Source: Salvator merianae
Lineage: Eukaryota; Chordata; Lepidosauria; Squamata; Teiidae
DNA length: 64,000 nt
Assembly (NCBI GenBank): GCA_003586115.2
Contig: QVOM02000034.1
Coordinates: 107,521,510 to 107,585,509, forward strand
Reading direction: 5' to 3'
Part shown: in pieces, positions 45,680 through 58,300 of the stretch
Position numbering within the stretch: the first letter of the stretch is position 1
How the letters are laid out: each line of letters starts with the position of its first letter
Translations under genes and position numbers: made by a program
The notes under the pieces: model-generated
The model's input: only the letters and a program-made list of their open reading frames with translations
Databases searched by the model: none
Told to the model about the DNA's origin: nothing

Positions 45680-48490
45680 ATAATTTTATTTTATAAACCT
45701 TATCTTAAACAGAGAAAAACATTAAAGTTAGCATGGTGCAGATACAAGAAACAGTACAAAACAAAGAACAAGTTCCAACACAAATATATCAGTCCGTGGT
45801 AGAAGTTGGTGGAAGATGCTGTATTGGGATGTTGTCATCAAAAAGCACTAAATGAAGAAAAAGTCAGTGGTTGAAAAAGAAGAGACAACACATAGTTGAG
45901 CGAAGCGCTTGCTCCACCTAAGCAGCAAGAATCCAGGAGGACCAGCGATCCTGAAAATCAAAGCTTACAGGAGAAGCCAACATTTTTAGCCATTGATATT
46001 TCACCAAGTCACTGAGAATATAGTTCCAGATACAGTTTATTTAGGACTCGTACGAAAGCTGATGCGACATTCTCCAGTGTTGTGCAATTTCACTTTCACT
46101 GTAGCAAACATTTTTTTTGTTAAATCCCAGTATTGCTAGGATATATTTAAGTCACAAAATAAAAATAAAAGCACTAACTTAGGAGTCAGTGGAACGGTTT
46201 TGATTGTTACTTTGCTTACTGCTTTTTGCATGACATTCCAAAATTAGGAAATAACTGGGCACATGTGGAGATAGATACTAAGAGGTACACCCCTGCCAGC
46301 ATAAAGGGAGTCCCTTTTTCACAATGCAATAGAGAAGTGGGGTGTGATACCATCTAAATAGAATTTTATGGGATAATTCATGTGCAGGGTGTGACTGAAA
46401 TGTTTTATCAGCAACACTGATGAGCTTTTGCCACACGTCAGGGGAAAGAGTTTCACCAATATCAGCTTTGCAAACTAAGCAACAACTAGTAAGGGGCATA
46501 GACATTGTATCAATGAGGACAGCATACAAAGGACAGACTAGCATCAGAAGAAGAAAGATTGTGAAGAAGAAATTCAAAGGAAGTGAGAGAGCAGATACCC
46601 ATATTTTCAGATCAAAGATGCAATACAAAGTTTTTTTTAAGACTTATAAGGATTAACCACATTTATGTTGGGCAGTTTAGATAGGAGCAAATTTCAAGAA
46701 TAGTTCAGGAGTCAAGATGCTTGGTCATTGCATCACACAGCATGTGGAATCCTGTCTCTTGGAGGGATCTCCAACAGGACTTTGAAATGTTAGATGGGGG
46801 TTGGGGTAGATCATTTAGTGGAGTAATAGGGGAAGGAAGGGAGGGGTCAAATTTTTTTGCCACTTTTTCTATACCAGAATACAATTAAGGATGAAAGGAT
46901 TGTGAAATTTAAGTATCAATAGTGAGTTCAGAGGTAAGGAGATGTTTCAACAATAGAGAATATACCTGAAGCTCAGACTCAACCCGTCTAGTGGGTGGTT
47001 TATTTCAGCACAGAGAAGAAATAAGCAAGTTGACAAGAATTAAAGTAGCGAGATAGAGAGGGATAGCCAAAGCTGCCTAGGTGAGTCCATAATATAGATT
47101 TGGCCATTTGTTTTGGAAAATAAATTTAGCTAATATGTTCTGCCATCTGGTCCCGGTTTTGGTAGGAATCTCACTGGGAGAATACAAAATAAGTAGTGAA
47201 GTTGGTGAAGTATTTTCCTTTGGATGATCATGATACAGCCAGTCAGTGAGATGTATTTCTTCTTCCAGGTAGCCAACTACTTGTAAATACTAGAGCAAAT
47301 TGAGACATAATTATAATGAAAAGCCTTATTAAGATTTTTGGGTAAAAATACACCTTGGTAGCATTTTGTATGTGTGTGTGTATGGGCTATACAGATAGGT
47401 GAATTGGTGGTGAAGTTCATTTTGTTGTTTAGAGGGAAAGTTAAGAAACTTTATTTCAGATCCAAAAAAGTTGACTCAGTGGCTCGAGTGGAGATAGGAA
47501 AGGTCCAGCTCATCCCTGAGTTTCTTAAGTGTGGTCCTGAGATACTTGGTAAGCAGAAGAAAGCCATCTACAAAGAGATTAAATTTGACTGCCTTAGATC
47601 CAGAATAGTAACCCTTAAGGTTATCTTTAGGACACAGTCATGCTGCTAGGACTTCAATGACCTTTAACAAGATGAAATTGAGCAGAGGGAAGCTTATTAA
47701 TTCTGTGTATGGCTGAGGAGTTAATATAGATAGTGGTGATGAAATGAAAAAAGGCATTATTGAAACCCATGTAACAGAGAACAGGGTATAGAAAGGAATG
47801 GTTAACACTGTTAAAGGCTTTATGAATGTCAGGGGAAATGAGAGCTAAAGGCTTGTAATGATGGTGACTAAGGGAGATAGCATAAAGGGCCAGTCTGATA
47901 GGAGATAGACCACAATTGTGTGGGGCCAATCAACGAGTTGATGAACAGATTAACTTTCCTGGCTCTTCCAAAATATGATTGAAACCATACAGACTAGGAG
48001 CCTCGTGGTTTTTAAGCTAGATTGCTGAGAAAAGATTTCAGTTCAGCAGTTAGGTGAGGAAGTTTTGTGATGTTTAAATAATCAGCATGACCTAGGGGAG
48101 TACTATAAGAAGAGCAAAGATCGTTATAGAAGAAAAACATTCTATTAAGAATGTGCTCAAGGTGGGAGGAGGTTACACCAGACGTAGTGGTAAGCTTGTG
48201 TATGTGATTTTTTTGATTTTTTTTTTTTTTGTGTCACTTGTATTTGAGTAGACAAGCTAGAGTTTTAGAACTGGTATTAGAATGGATATGAAACTTATGG
48301 TGTAAGAGCAGCTTTAGCTTCCCAGTCAGCATTAAGAAAAATGAGATCTTGGCGTTTGGGCCGAAACTGTTCATAAATACATTTCGAGCATGGTTGAACG
48401 TGCTGTTTTTCAAGAGCCGCAATATCATGCAGCAATTCTGTTACCCATTTTTATGAATTTTTATTTTGCCACCTACCATCAGAAATGCAG
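45680..48490 (-). mobile_element. LINE-1 ORF2 relic, antisense
   Basis: Three minus-strand pieces fall in the right order for L1 ORF2. 48234-48428 has GKLKLLLHHKF and SSKTLACLLKYK, the segment before reverse transcriptase. 47654-47929 has LISPDIHKAFNSVNHSFLYP, the RT block with the first catalytic aspartate neighbourhood (usually A-x-D-x-x-K-A-F-D). 46278-46628 has SHKILFRWYHTPLLY and LCWQGCTS, the C-terminal cysteine-rich block. Frames differ and stops intervene, so it is long dead. The element is truncated near 48490. The left, 3' border is approximate, with no clear poly(T). Confidence 0.78.
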
Positions 48491-51050
48491 ACTCCCCGAA
48501 TTACAGCCTTCATAGCCTCCCATTGTGTGATCACAGAGGCAGAGCTGCAGGTCTATTCATCTGTGTATAACGCTATCTGTGCACATGCGTTGATTAATTT
48601 TGTCTTGTTTCTCCTTCCTGTGACGTTGGTAGATTTTATGTATTTTATAAATAGATTTTAATTGAATTATATCTTATTTGTTCACTGCCTTAGGATGTCA
48701 GTGTGGATCAGTAAATAAACAAATATTTGCATTTTCCTAAGCTGATGAACACAGGGATGATGATGAACAAGAATCAATTGGCCTATTGTATCTTACAAAC
48801 TGTTGCTTTAGTGCAAGAATGGGCTTTATGGTGGTATAATGCTTTCTTGGAAATAAAATTGCTTTATAAATAAATACTGGGTTGCCATTAAACAGTTGTC
48901 ATCTGACACTAGTTTCTTGAGTACTTTTTTCGAGGCTCGTTGCCTTATTCAGGGTTCCTAAGGCAAAGTACTCTAAATGTTTTTGTTATACAAATGAACT
49001 TTGGGGAACTTTGCCGCACCGGTCAAAGCCACAAGAGATGGGTAAAGTCAAGGTTTTGCATAAAAGTCATAAATATCCCAGTCAAGGTCTCTTTGTCTGC
49101 ATTCATATGGGTGCCTAGCCTCCCCCAAACCAGGAGCAGATGTTCAAGTCTCTGTACAATCATACATCCCTGCCCCTCACTAGCTCATGGCCCATCCCAA
49201 CCACCCCAGGAGTAAAGTTACCTCACATCCACTTTAAATAAACCTAGGGTGGCATGTGTTGGCTCAGTCACCTTCCCTCCCCTGTGTAGATGGATGAGGA
49301 GGGAAGAGGCAATTTACTGGCCCAGTTTCTGGCCAGGCTACTTTTGCCAATATGGCTGATTTTCAGGGCCATTTTGGGTCTGCTGGAAAAGTAGCCTGTG
49401 TAGAAACCTTGCTGCTGGTTCTCCACAGCAAGTGGTGTTTCTGGGTCAAGGTCATTGTGAAGCACGCTGGATTGATATGCTGCATATTCCACAACCACAA
49501 CGGCCTGCATGCAGCTGAGTTGCCCATGGAGATGCAACCTCTGTCTTTAATTGCTGTAGAAAAATTTCAATAGTTATAGCTTGGAACACAAGAAACATTT
49601 ACTTAAATTCTATCTTCTATAAGATGATGTAGGAACACTTGATTCCACCTGGTAATCCTAGCTGCATATAGCATGACATTTATTGTTCCTCATGCCTCTC
49701 AACATCTAAGGGATATTCTTATAGACTTTCTGGATCCATTTCAGTGGAGGTTCCGGCTTCCTTTTGATAATGAGATGACCTTGTTTTTTTGAGGCCACAC
49801 CCCTCATCAGAGAAATGGACAAAGGTTGTGAAATATAAGCACTCCAGTTCTTAACCATTTTTAACATCCCTTTCACACCCCACAATGGAATATCTCCAGC
49901 TGCACTAACTGCAGATCAGGGAACTACATCCTCAAGTTTGGAGTTCATCCCTAATTTCATGAATTACAAAATCATTTGCCCCCAAATGTTTTACAAAAAC
50001 ATCCCAAATAATAAAATCTGTGCAAGGAAGGTGCCAATTTGAGTAATAGCATGCCTTTTGTCTATCCATTGTACCCTGACCCATCTACTGACTGCATCCA
50101 GATAACAATTTTTGGGGAACCTGTGGTCACCCTGGACAGTCATATGTGCCTATTCCAGAGGCAGCTACCCTTTGTCCCAAGTGCCAAAAGGGACAGCCTA
50201 CATGTCAAGTGGGATAAACCACTCTTCAGTTGCCCATTCTCAGTGAAGCAACATGCAAAGCATTACATTGCCCCAGTACCAACTCAGCAACCATAGTTCC
50301 AGCCTGCATAAGCTGTATGCAGCCAGTGCGTCAGCTTTAGTGCTACAGTTTTGGTTCCCTGTAGGGGATTTAGGCTGCTATAGTCGGTGTTCTACCCACT
50401 GACAGGTTCTGGTGGCTGCCAAGAGCCACTTTGGAACCTCATCCATGTGGGCTCCGGAATTCAAAAATTGTCAGATATTTGTCTCTGATGGATCAGGAAC
50501 TTCAGTGTAAAGACATGCTTTATAATATAATCCACCACACACACACACACGTATGCACACATGTACACTTTCTTTACAGCAAACCAAACTAAGTAATGTA
50601 ATGATGTAATGCAGACCTTGAGCTATGGATGGCCACGATGTATATATTCTTTTCTTTTGGGGGGAAGAGGATGCCACCTTGGGCAGTTTGTGGTCCACAC
50701 TCTTGTACAGACAAGTGGCTCCTGAAAACCACATTTGAACCCCGCAAAAAGCATGATCCATTGCAGAAGTGCCCATCAGAATACTAAGCACAGTATTTCC
50801 TTCTGTAATTAAAGATATCCAGTTCTGCTCTCAGTACGCCTCTGCAAACTGACAAATGGCCTAATTTGTTTCCAATTTGTTTTGGCATTCAAGATACACT
50901 GTTGGGATGACATGGAAAGCTCCTACAGACTGATCCGTAGTGTGCTTAGCTGGCAAAGTGTTTGGGGGCTTTTTGATTTTTGATTGGTTTTAGAATGAAA
51001 AGAGCAAGGGCAGTGAAGAGCAGGAACAGTCAGAAGTCTTTTGTTCTTTT
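48491..51050. other. Intronic sequence, unclassified
   Basis: 48640-48740 resembles a LINE tail (TTCACTGCCTTAGGATGTCA then AATAAACAAATA). 49030-49560 and 50030-50460 are GC-richer with no identified gene. 50535-50550 is an (AC)n run. Confidence 0.4.
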
Positions 51051-51293
51051 GATTAAGGCTTCTTCACTTTGATGAGAGATAGCATTTTTACGTATTCTTG
51101 GTAGATGGTATCATGATAACCATAAATATTGCCAGTCTGCCTTCTCTTAGGTGACACTTTTAACATACTGTTTTATCAATTGTTCAGCCCTAAGACAATG
51201 CTAACTAGTGTAATGAATCTCACTGCTTAATTGACAGGAGTTATTGCAGGTACATGCACACTTGCTTTGTTGGGAAATGGCTGGAAAGTCTCT
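51051..51293. repeat. Interspersed repeat, partner of 33977-34180
   Basis: It opens GATTAAGGCTTCTTCACTTTG and continues collinearly with the earlier copy to GAAATGGCTGGAAAG. Confidence 0.55.
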
Positions 51294-51555
51294 TAGAGGA
51301 CAAAATAATTCAGGGTCACCAGCCATATTCAGTGGTCCTGACAACCTAGGTCCTTGCTTTTCTTGCCTGCTTTTAGCCTTCTTGTGGCATGTGCCTGCGC
51401 TTCACACCCATTTGGCAGCAGGGGCTTTCAAGCTGTAGACTTCTGTATTCTAACTACAGGCCTATGTATTCTAATACTTCAGAGGAAGAGAGGCACCAAA
51501 AACCAGCTGTAAGGGCTTCTACATTAGAGTTTGATTGAACTAAATACTGTATACC

Positions 51556-51603
51556 CATATCCATCTATATATCTATATCTATATCTATCTGTCTATCTAT
51601 CTA
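51556..51603. repeat. (TATC)n microsatellite
   Basis: Imperfect CTAT/TATC run. Confidence 0.9.
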
Positions 51604-53155
51604 CTACACACAAGCACACATGTTCCTATTTACCACCCATAAACAGGATTACTGGATCTGAAATATACAAATGCGTTGTATGTGAAATTTAGGAGCAAGG
51701 ATTGTAGAGGAATTTAAGAATGGTGTAATGGACAGTTTGTTGAAAAACTGTGTGTGTGTCCACATTTTCACAGTATTATCTACAAAAGATATCATAGTCC
51801 CCATGGTACAATTTGATCAATATGTAGTGACTATCTCGGTCTGTTTTTTTCCAGGAATTTTCAGTAGTTGCTTTCTTGATCCTTCTCTAGAGACACCCTG
51901 CAATTATATCCAAAAACAATGTGCTTGTATCAGCTGGACAAAAATGGTCCAGCCTGTAACCACTTTCAAAGTAATTTATTGGCCTATTCATGTACAACAC
52001 AAATGTCATGCCTGCATCAAAAATGTATGTGTGTATATATAAAATAAAAGCAGACACTAGTTGTAAAATAATTAAGAAATTAACAAGAGCCTAGTATCAT
52101 CTACCAACATTGAAATTAACCATAAACAGTATCGCAACTTTTCATATTCTAGAAATGTTGATTAAGATATAAAATCCATTGAGTCAAAAAAATTTAGAAT
52201 GATAAAATAAGACAATTATTTTCATTCCTGTGACTATTACTGTGACTATATTAGTATTAAAAAAGATATTTGGCTGAGAACGTAAATGTACAGAATTGCA
52301 AAAATTAGAATTCAAGAATGGATAATTTTCACAAGAACTAAAAAAAAGTCTGTAGTTCTTTACTCTAGCTAGAGAACATTGTCATTACTCTGCATTAATG
52401 AGTTAGTTTGAATCCATTATTTATTTTTATCTCTGAAGGAAGAATCCTTGCTGTGATATTGATTCTGAACAATAAAGGCTAAACTGCAGAAAATCGTCTA
52501 CAGGGCAATCCACATATTACATGTAATAAAGCCCCCTCCCTCTCTCTCCTTCCCCTCCCCATTGATAAATCTAAACTAGTTACATCTTGACCACCACTTC
52601 CTCTCAAAATTGCAGCCACTCAAGATTGTTTTCAAATAAAAATACCTGTATGGTTCAGTAAGTGTTATACCTGCTCTGATACCTGTTTCTAAGGAACAGA
52701 AACCACTGTTGCCTTCATCTTTCTCCATCCATCCAGTTCAAGCCTTCAAAACTTCCCATCATGCAGTTCTGCTTACTACTGCCACCACCTCCCCTCTTCT
52801 CTGCCTTTCCATCATGCAATTCTACCTATTACTGCTACTATCTCCCATGTCTCTGCTGCATCACCTCGCTTCTTCTTTGTCCTCCATTGTCCTCTTCCAT
52901 AATTCAGCTCTTCAAATATTTTCCCTGTATTATCTGCTGTCTTTCCTCTTCTGTTCCTCTTCCTGCCATCCAAAATTTCTCCTTGTGCCTCCCATCATTA
53001 AAAAACTGTGCTTTGTATACCTTCAAATATGAAGTCCATGCTTACTTATAGTGAGGTTGTTAGTACACTTTAGTCTCTTTCTGGGATTTTGTTTGGTTCC
53101 TCTTATATTTACTTGTTCTTACTCTCAAATAGATCCTAGCCCAACACCTGTCTAT
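51604..53155. other. AT-rich intron with a small pyrimidine-rich tandem
   Basis: At 52757-52862 a 53-bp unit occurs twice (ATCATGCAGTTCTGC and ATCATGCAATTCTAC, each followed by CTATTACTGC-like text). Otherwise nothing is recognised. Confidence 0.5.
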
Positions 53156-53570
53156 GGCCCTGTTCGCACTTTCCACTATGGAATGTTGATCAGCAAACAT
53201 TCCATGGTGGAATTGACCATGCAGTGCAGACACCATCTGCATTGTGTGGCCATAGTCATGACCGTCAGCAGGACACCAGCATTAGCAGTGCAAATGCTGG
53301 TATCCTGGATCAATCTTCACCATGACAGCAGCCGGGAAGTGTCTTGCTGCTGCCATGGTGACCAGCAGTGCCGTACAGGTACAGCCACTGCACGTAATGC
53401 AGCCGTGGCGACCATGCATTCCAAGTGCAAGTGCACTTTACCGGGAGCTGACTATCCATGATTGGGAGCAACAATGTGCTGCTCCTGGTCACAAGGGCCT
53501 ATGCAAAGTATGGAAGCACTTTGCTAGCAAGCATCCCTATCACTCGCTAGTGCAAAGTGCGAACAGGCCC
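53156..53570. mobile_element. TIR element, family A (reverse copy, best ends)
   Basis: The ends GGCCCTGTTCGCACTTT and the complement of the right end GGGCCTGTTCGCACTTT pair over 17 bases with one or two mismatches. TAT flanks both sides (53153-53155 and 53571-53573). The hairpin ATGGAATGTT/AACATTCCAT (53178-53205) lies next to the left end. The CTAGC...GCTAG hairpin lies next to the right end (53525-53550). That is the mirror of the copies at 1600 and 62768, so this copy is inverted. Confidence 0.82.
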
Positions 53571-54582
53571 TATATGACTTGAAATTAACCTAGTGTGTTA
53601 TTTTCATATATTTTAATTAAGTCTTAGTCTTCACCAGGTTCCCACATTACTGATTTGAAGATCAAAGCATCCTTCCATTATGTCCCATTCCAGGCTGGTG
53701 TCCACTCAGCTGTCGTATCTTACCTGTCTATTGTCACATACTCCTTTCCTCTCTACTCCTGCCTTCTAGAGCCAGAACCACACCTACATTTGTCTAGACA
53801 CAAAGATGGGCAACTGAATTATATATAGAGAGAAAGATTATTGAGTTATAAAGATATTATAAAATATTAATTAACTATAAAATGTAATTATGGTCATCCA
53901 TCATATATGCAAAATCATATTCTATGAGTAATTGCAAGCTATAGAAAGCCAGTAGATAGAGAAATAATGAATGAAATCACATATCCAACATAGTTCTTCA
54001 ATGCGTGGTGTTTATGAAAACCAAACCAACAAGTTATATTAGAATCTAAATGATATTATATGACCTATAACTATAACTATACGCATTGGGCAAAAATGCT
54101 CGTTTACAGTTTTAAAAAGGAAGCTGATGTGTCTTATGTGTAGGAGAAGTGAAGAATCTCGATAACTGGAGAAAAAGAAGAATGAGATGGAAAGAACATT
54201 TCAATTGGAAACAGGAGCGTTAAACTTTCTTTTCTTTTTTTCTTCTACTATGACTTTTTGGTCTGTGATAAAATTTTGACTAGCTGATTTTTTTCAAAAA
54301 CTATGTCTATCATCCATTTTGTTTTTATCTGCAGGCCAGATCATACAGCCTCTTAAAATGCAGAGGGGTTACGTATGTAACATTAAGAGCCAAAAGTTAC
54401 CATGTTGCTGTCGTCCTTTTGCCTCTCAATAATAATGTTAAAAAGCATCATGTGGGGCAGCAGTCCACTGATATGGTTGTGGGGTGGAGGCCGTGGAATA
54501 ATATGCTATGGGAAACCTTGCTTTTGACTGCCCAAAATGGATTATGCGTGCTACAGACTGCAGTCAAGTTTTGGCAGTCAAA
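53571..54582. other. AT-rich intronic sequence, nothing recognised
   Basis: No exon or nameable repeat is seen. Confidence 0.55.
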
Positions 54583-55360
54583 GGGCCGATTCGCACTTGA
54601 GAATGCTTGCTATCCAAGTGCATTTGCCCTGCGAGACGGTTGAAGCGAATGGAAGTGGTATCCAACCACTTCCAATTGCTCCTACTGCAAGAGTAGCAAA
54701 TTGCAGTCTGGAATCTTACCTGCTGCTCATAGTGAGCTTCACATAAGGTACCATTTGTACTTACCTGCAGTGTGGCGGCCATCTTGCTTGTGAGCTGCTC
54801 ATCACACATGCACAATCGCATAATTGTGCATGCACAATGGGGCAATTGGCCCAGTTGGGCCTGTGTGATGCCCAGTTGGGCCCGCACCCAATCGTCATCA
54901 CGGCAGTGGCTGGGAAGCAGCCGGCTGCTACTATGGCAACTGGCAGGCATGCACAGTGCGCAGGTACGATCAGTTGATTCCACCAGCACTGTCGAGCCTA
55001 TGTGATTGTGCCGTTTGATGCCCCAATCCAGCCAGCACAGCCTGATTGGGGTGATTGGGCTGCCCGATTCTCTGCCGCTGCCATGGTGACAATTGGACGT
55101 GGGCCTGATTGGGCATCACAGGCCCGATCGTGCATGCACCTGCATTGCTGTGGTGCTGCTGCCAGTCACCATGGCAGTGGCTGAACGCTTCCCAGCTGCT
55201 GCTGTGGCAAGGATCAAGCACGGCTACCAGTATTCGCACCACGAACCCCAGTAGCCAGCTTCAGGTCCAGTTTTTGGCCATGCAGTGCACTGCGTGGTAA
55301 AATACTAGGCTAGCACACACTAATTAGTCTGTGCTAGCATAGTAAGTGCAAAAATGAATC
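54583..55360. mobile_element. Longer TIR element related to family A
   Basis: The left end GGGCCGATTCGCACTTGAG pairs weakly with the right end (complement GGATTCATTTTTGCACTTAC). A subterminal hairpin GGCTAGCAC...GTGCTAGC lies at about 55301-55337. The interior is rich in GATTGGG/CAGTTGGGC phrases, including an inverted pair of CCCAGTTGGGC motifs at 54849-54880. It shares CCATGGCAGTGGCTG with family A. Confidence 0.55.
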
Positions 55361-58300
55361 CTTCTCTTGTCTGCATTTTCCATCGTTTGTTATGGCAAAC
55401 ATTATGCCCAGAGTTGGGTGCTCTGTGCACTGTCAGATGTCAGAACCAAATAAATATTTTGTGTATATGTCTTACTGAATTAATAAAGAATTTTGCAGCC
55501 ATGAAACTATTAAGTACAGCGCAGGAATTCTTAGTCTGGCTAGTGCATGTATACAGAATTAATGTTGAATATTTCTATGTAGCAAGAAACCTTTATGAGG
55601 TTTCTACTCATAAAGGGGCTTACTACTCACCGAGGGGCTTCTGTGTGTGAGAGAGAGGGGTGGGGGAGAGGGAGAATGAAAGAAAGAGAGAGCGTTCCAT
55701 GTGTAGGTTACACATGACCTCCCAAGTCTAGTAACTAACTAAATTATGAGTGGCTACACAACTACTATGCAATATTCAGTGGACAGTGTTTAAATGAAGG
55801 GCAGTATAGTGAATAAGTGGCGATTTCTGTGGGATCTAAGTCCTAAGTATCTTTTAAGTATTCATCATGTTATATCGATTGTACAGTTCATATTTATTTT
55901 TAATGTTTTTGGCTAGTAAGCACAGCCATTAAAAACCCAAAACAACAAAGCTCAAAAACAATGTACTCCAGTTAACTTTTGCTCTGGCAGTTTTAATGCA
56001 TTCACTGCTGGCATTGGCCTCTGTGCCAGAAAAATCCAGCTCCTGATGCAAAAGGATTTAAAAATAAGCGAGGCACTGCCAAAAATACATAATTCTTTTT
56101 TGTACTCTCCAGTTTGTTTTACTTACAACAACCGGCCTGGTCATAGCCTGCAGCATGCATTCATTACAGTGATCTTTGACTGGCAGATGCAAAGTAATAG
56201 GATGCATATTTTAGTGCTTATTATAATACCCCTGTCCAAAAACAACTTGACAAATTTGTGATTTCGACAGTGTCTCATTTTGCTGGCTGCAGTGCTCTGT
56301 GATTGCCTGGTCCACGTGGCGCCCAGATTATGCATACCACCAATACTTCTCATTAAAATGGCCACAGTTCACCAGTTTCGGTAGCTTGGAACGAACTTGG
56401 AATGAATTATTATACAACAAAGAGGCTGCTGTCATGCAGAACAAAAGACAAGCAAAAGAGAGCTTTGGCTTAATGAGGCTAAGTGAGTGGCTCCCTTGCA
56501 TTTCCAGCTACTTGACGGCCTTTGAGCGTGGATTTCTCCCCCCCCCGCTTCCACACACCAAAACCTTTGGCCTATTATTTTGTGTTTATGCACCTTGAGG
56601 CTAATATACATTTTAATATGCTGCAGACAGGGAGGGGCGGTGGTGGAATCAGCCATTAGATTACAACATGTGCATTCCCTGTTAAATTAATGACAGCCGA
56701 ACACAGAGATAAATTTAGGTTTTCATATTTAATTATAGCGCACTGCAGTACGTTTAGCAAGGATAAATTGCACTATTATTATGTTTCAGTTTTTTGACAT
56801 CTTTTCCTATTAACCACGAACCCTAACCCCCTCTGCCTTTTGCCATACATAACGTCTCTGTATGTTCCATCAATCCCTGGGTGCTATTGTGACTCCATGC
56901 TATGCCCTTCCCCATTCCGAGGATGGGTGTTGGTGTTGTTTTTCCAGATGTAATTTAGGGTTAGATTAATAGATGGGGTAAGTCAAGTGGAGAGAACCTG
57001 TAGTTCTCATTGTCAAGATGAGCACCACTGATAACAAATGACTTGTGAGGCCAAATCTCTGGATGCTGCATTTACATTTATGACTGTTTTTGCTGCCGGA
57101 TTGCTCTGTCAAATCATACGTACTCTTGTTTGTCTTTGTTGAGTGCTTCCCCCCCCCCCCCCAGAAGTTGGATTGATGAAGATCTGTTCTAACTACCGTA
57201 TGTAAGAGAAGACAGGAGAAGATCGGTTGCGGTACTCAAGCCTTTTGGAGAGCCTTCTCTAAAGCTGTCCGCAAGGGCTATACGCAGAAGGCTTGCAGGG
57301 TGACTTTTGTGTACCAGCAATGCAGATTTTAATTCTGGCATGAGATTTGCCATGACAAAAGTTCTTAATGTACTTTCAAATAATTTTTAGCTGGTAGTCT
57401 ACTCTGAAGCTTGCATGATCAATGTTCTTCAGTCAAAACTGTCTGCTATTTTGACTACATCTTAAGAAATCGATTCTTGACCCATAATTTTTACTACCTT
57501 TTGGTTTGGCTAGGACCAATGGCCATGGAGTTTCTCCTTTTGCTGAGCTATCCCTCAGCAGCAGCCGCTGGCTATTGCCGGGACAGAGACTGCTGCCAGA
57601 CTATTTTGTTGCTTAGCTTTGTTGTTCCAAAACCTTCTCATTGGACACACCAGCTATTTTTTTTCCAACATTTACTAGGTACCTCTTGTGGCTGATGCTG
57701 CTCTGTCTCACACCCACACTCTCTCTCCCTCTCGCTTTCTCTTTCTCTTCCTCTTTCAAAGTTCTGTTGTATTAAAATAATTGCCTTTCTGAACCACAGC
57801 AATGCTCCATTTAGTCCAGCAGCTTAGTTTTTTTAATAGGTAACTTTTATATGTTCCACCTTAGGTGTGCACTGCAGACAATGGTCCTGGTCTGGGAATA
57901 GCATCCCAGACCAGAAAAGCAGCAGGCCACACATATTAGCAGCCATCCCCAGTAGGGCCACCCAGCCTTCGTTTGAAGCAGCAAACGAAAGTTCCGTGGA
58001 CTTGAGCTTGCTGATTGGGGCATTTTGACATACTTCTGGAAACAACCGCAGAAGTGAGCCTTGTTCTGGAGTCCAGCAGCCTGTGTTGAAGACCACTTTG
58101 AAGTGGCCTCCTGCCAGAATACTACCAGGTATGGTTTCTGGACCCAGGAGTGGACCATGTGCAGGGACACTGTGGCCAGGCCTCCCTTGGCATTAACTGA
58201 CGTGCACAGCCCATGGTCTGGGCACTCATATGGCACAGTCCTCACAGGACATGTGGATGTGGCCATTACAGCCAATCAGATGTTTATGAGCAGTTCAAAG

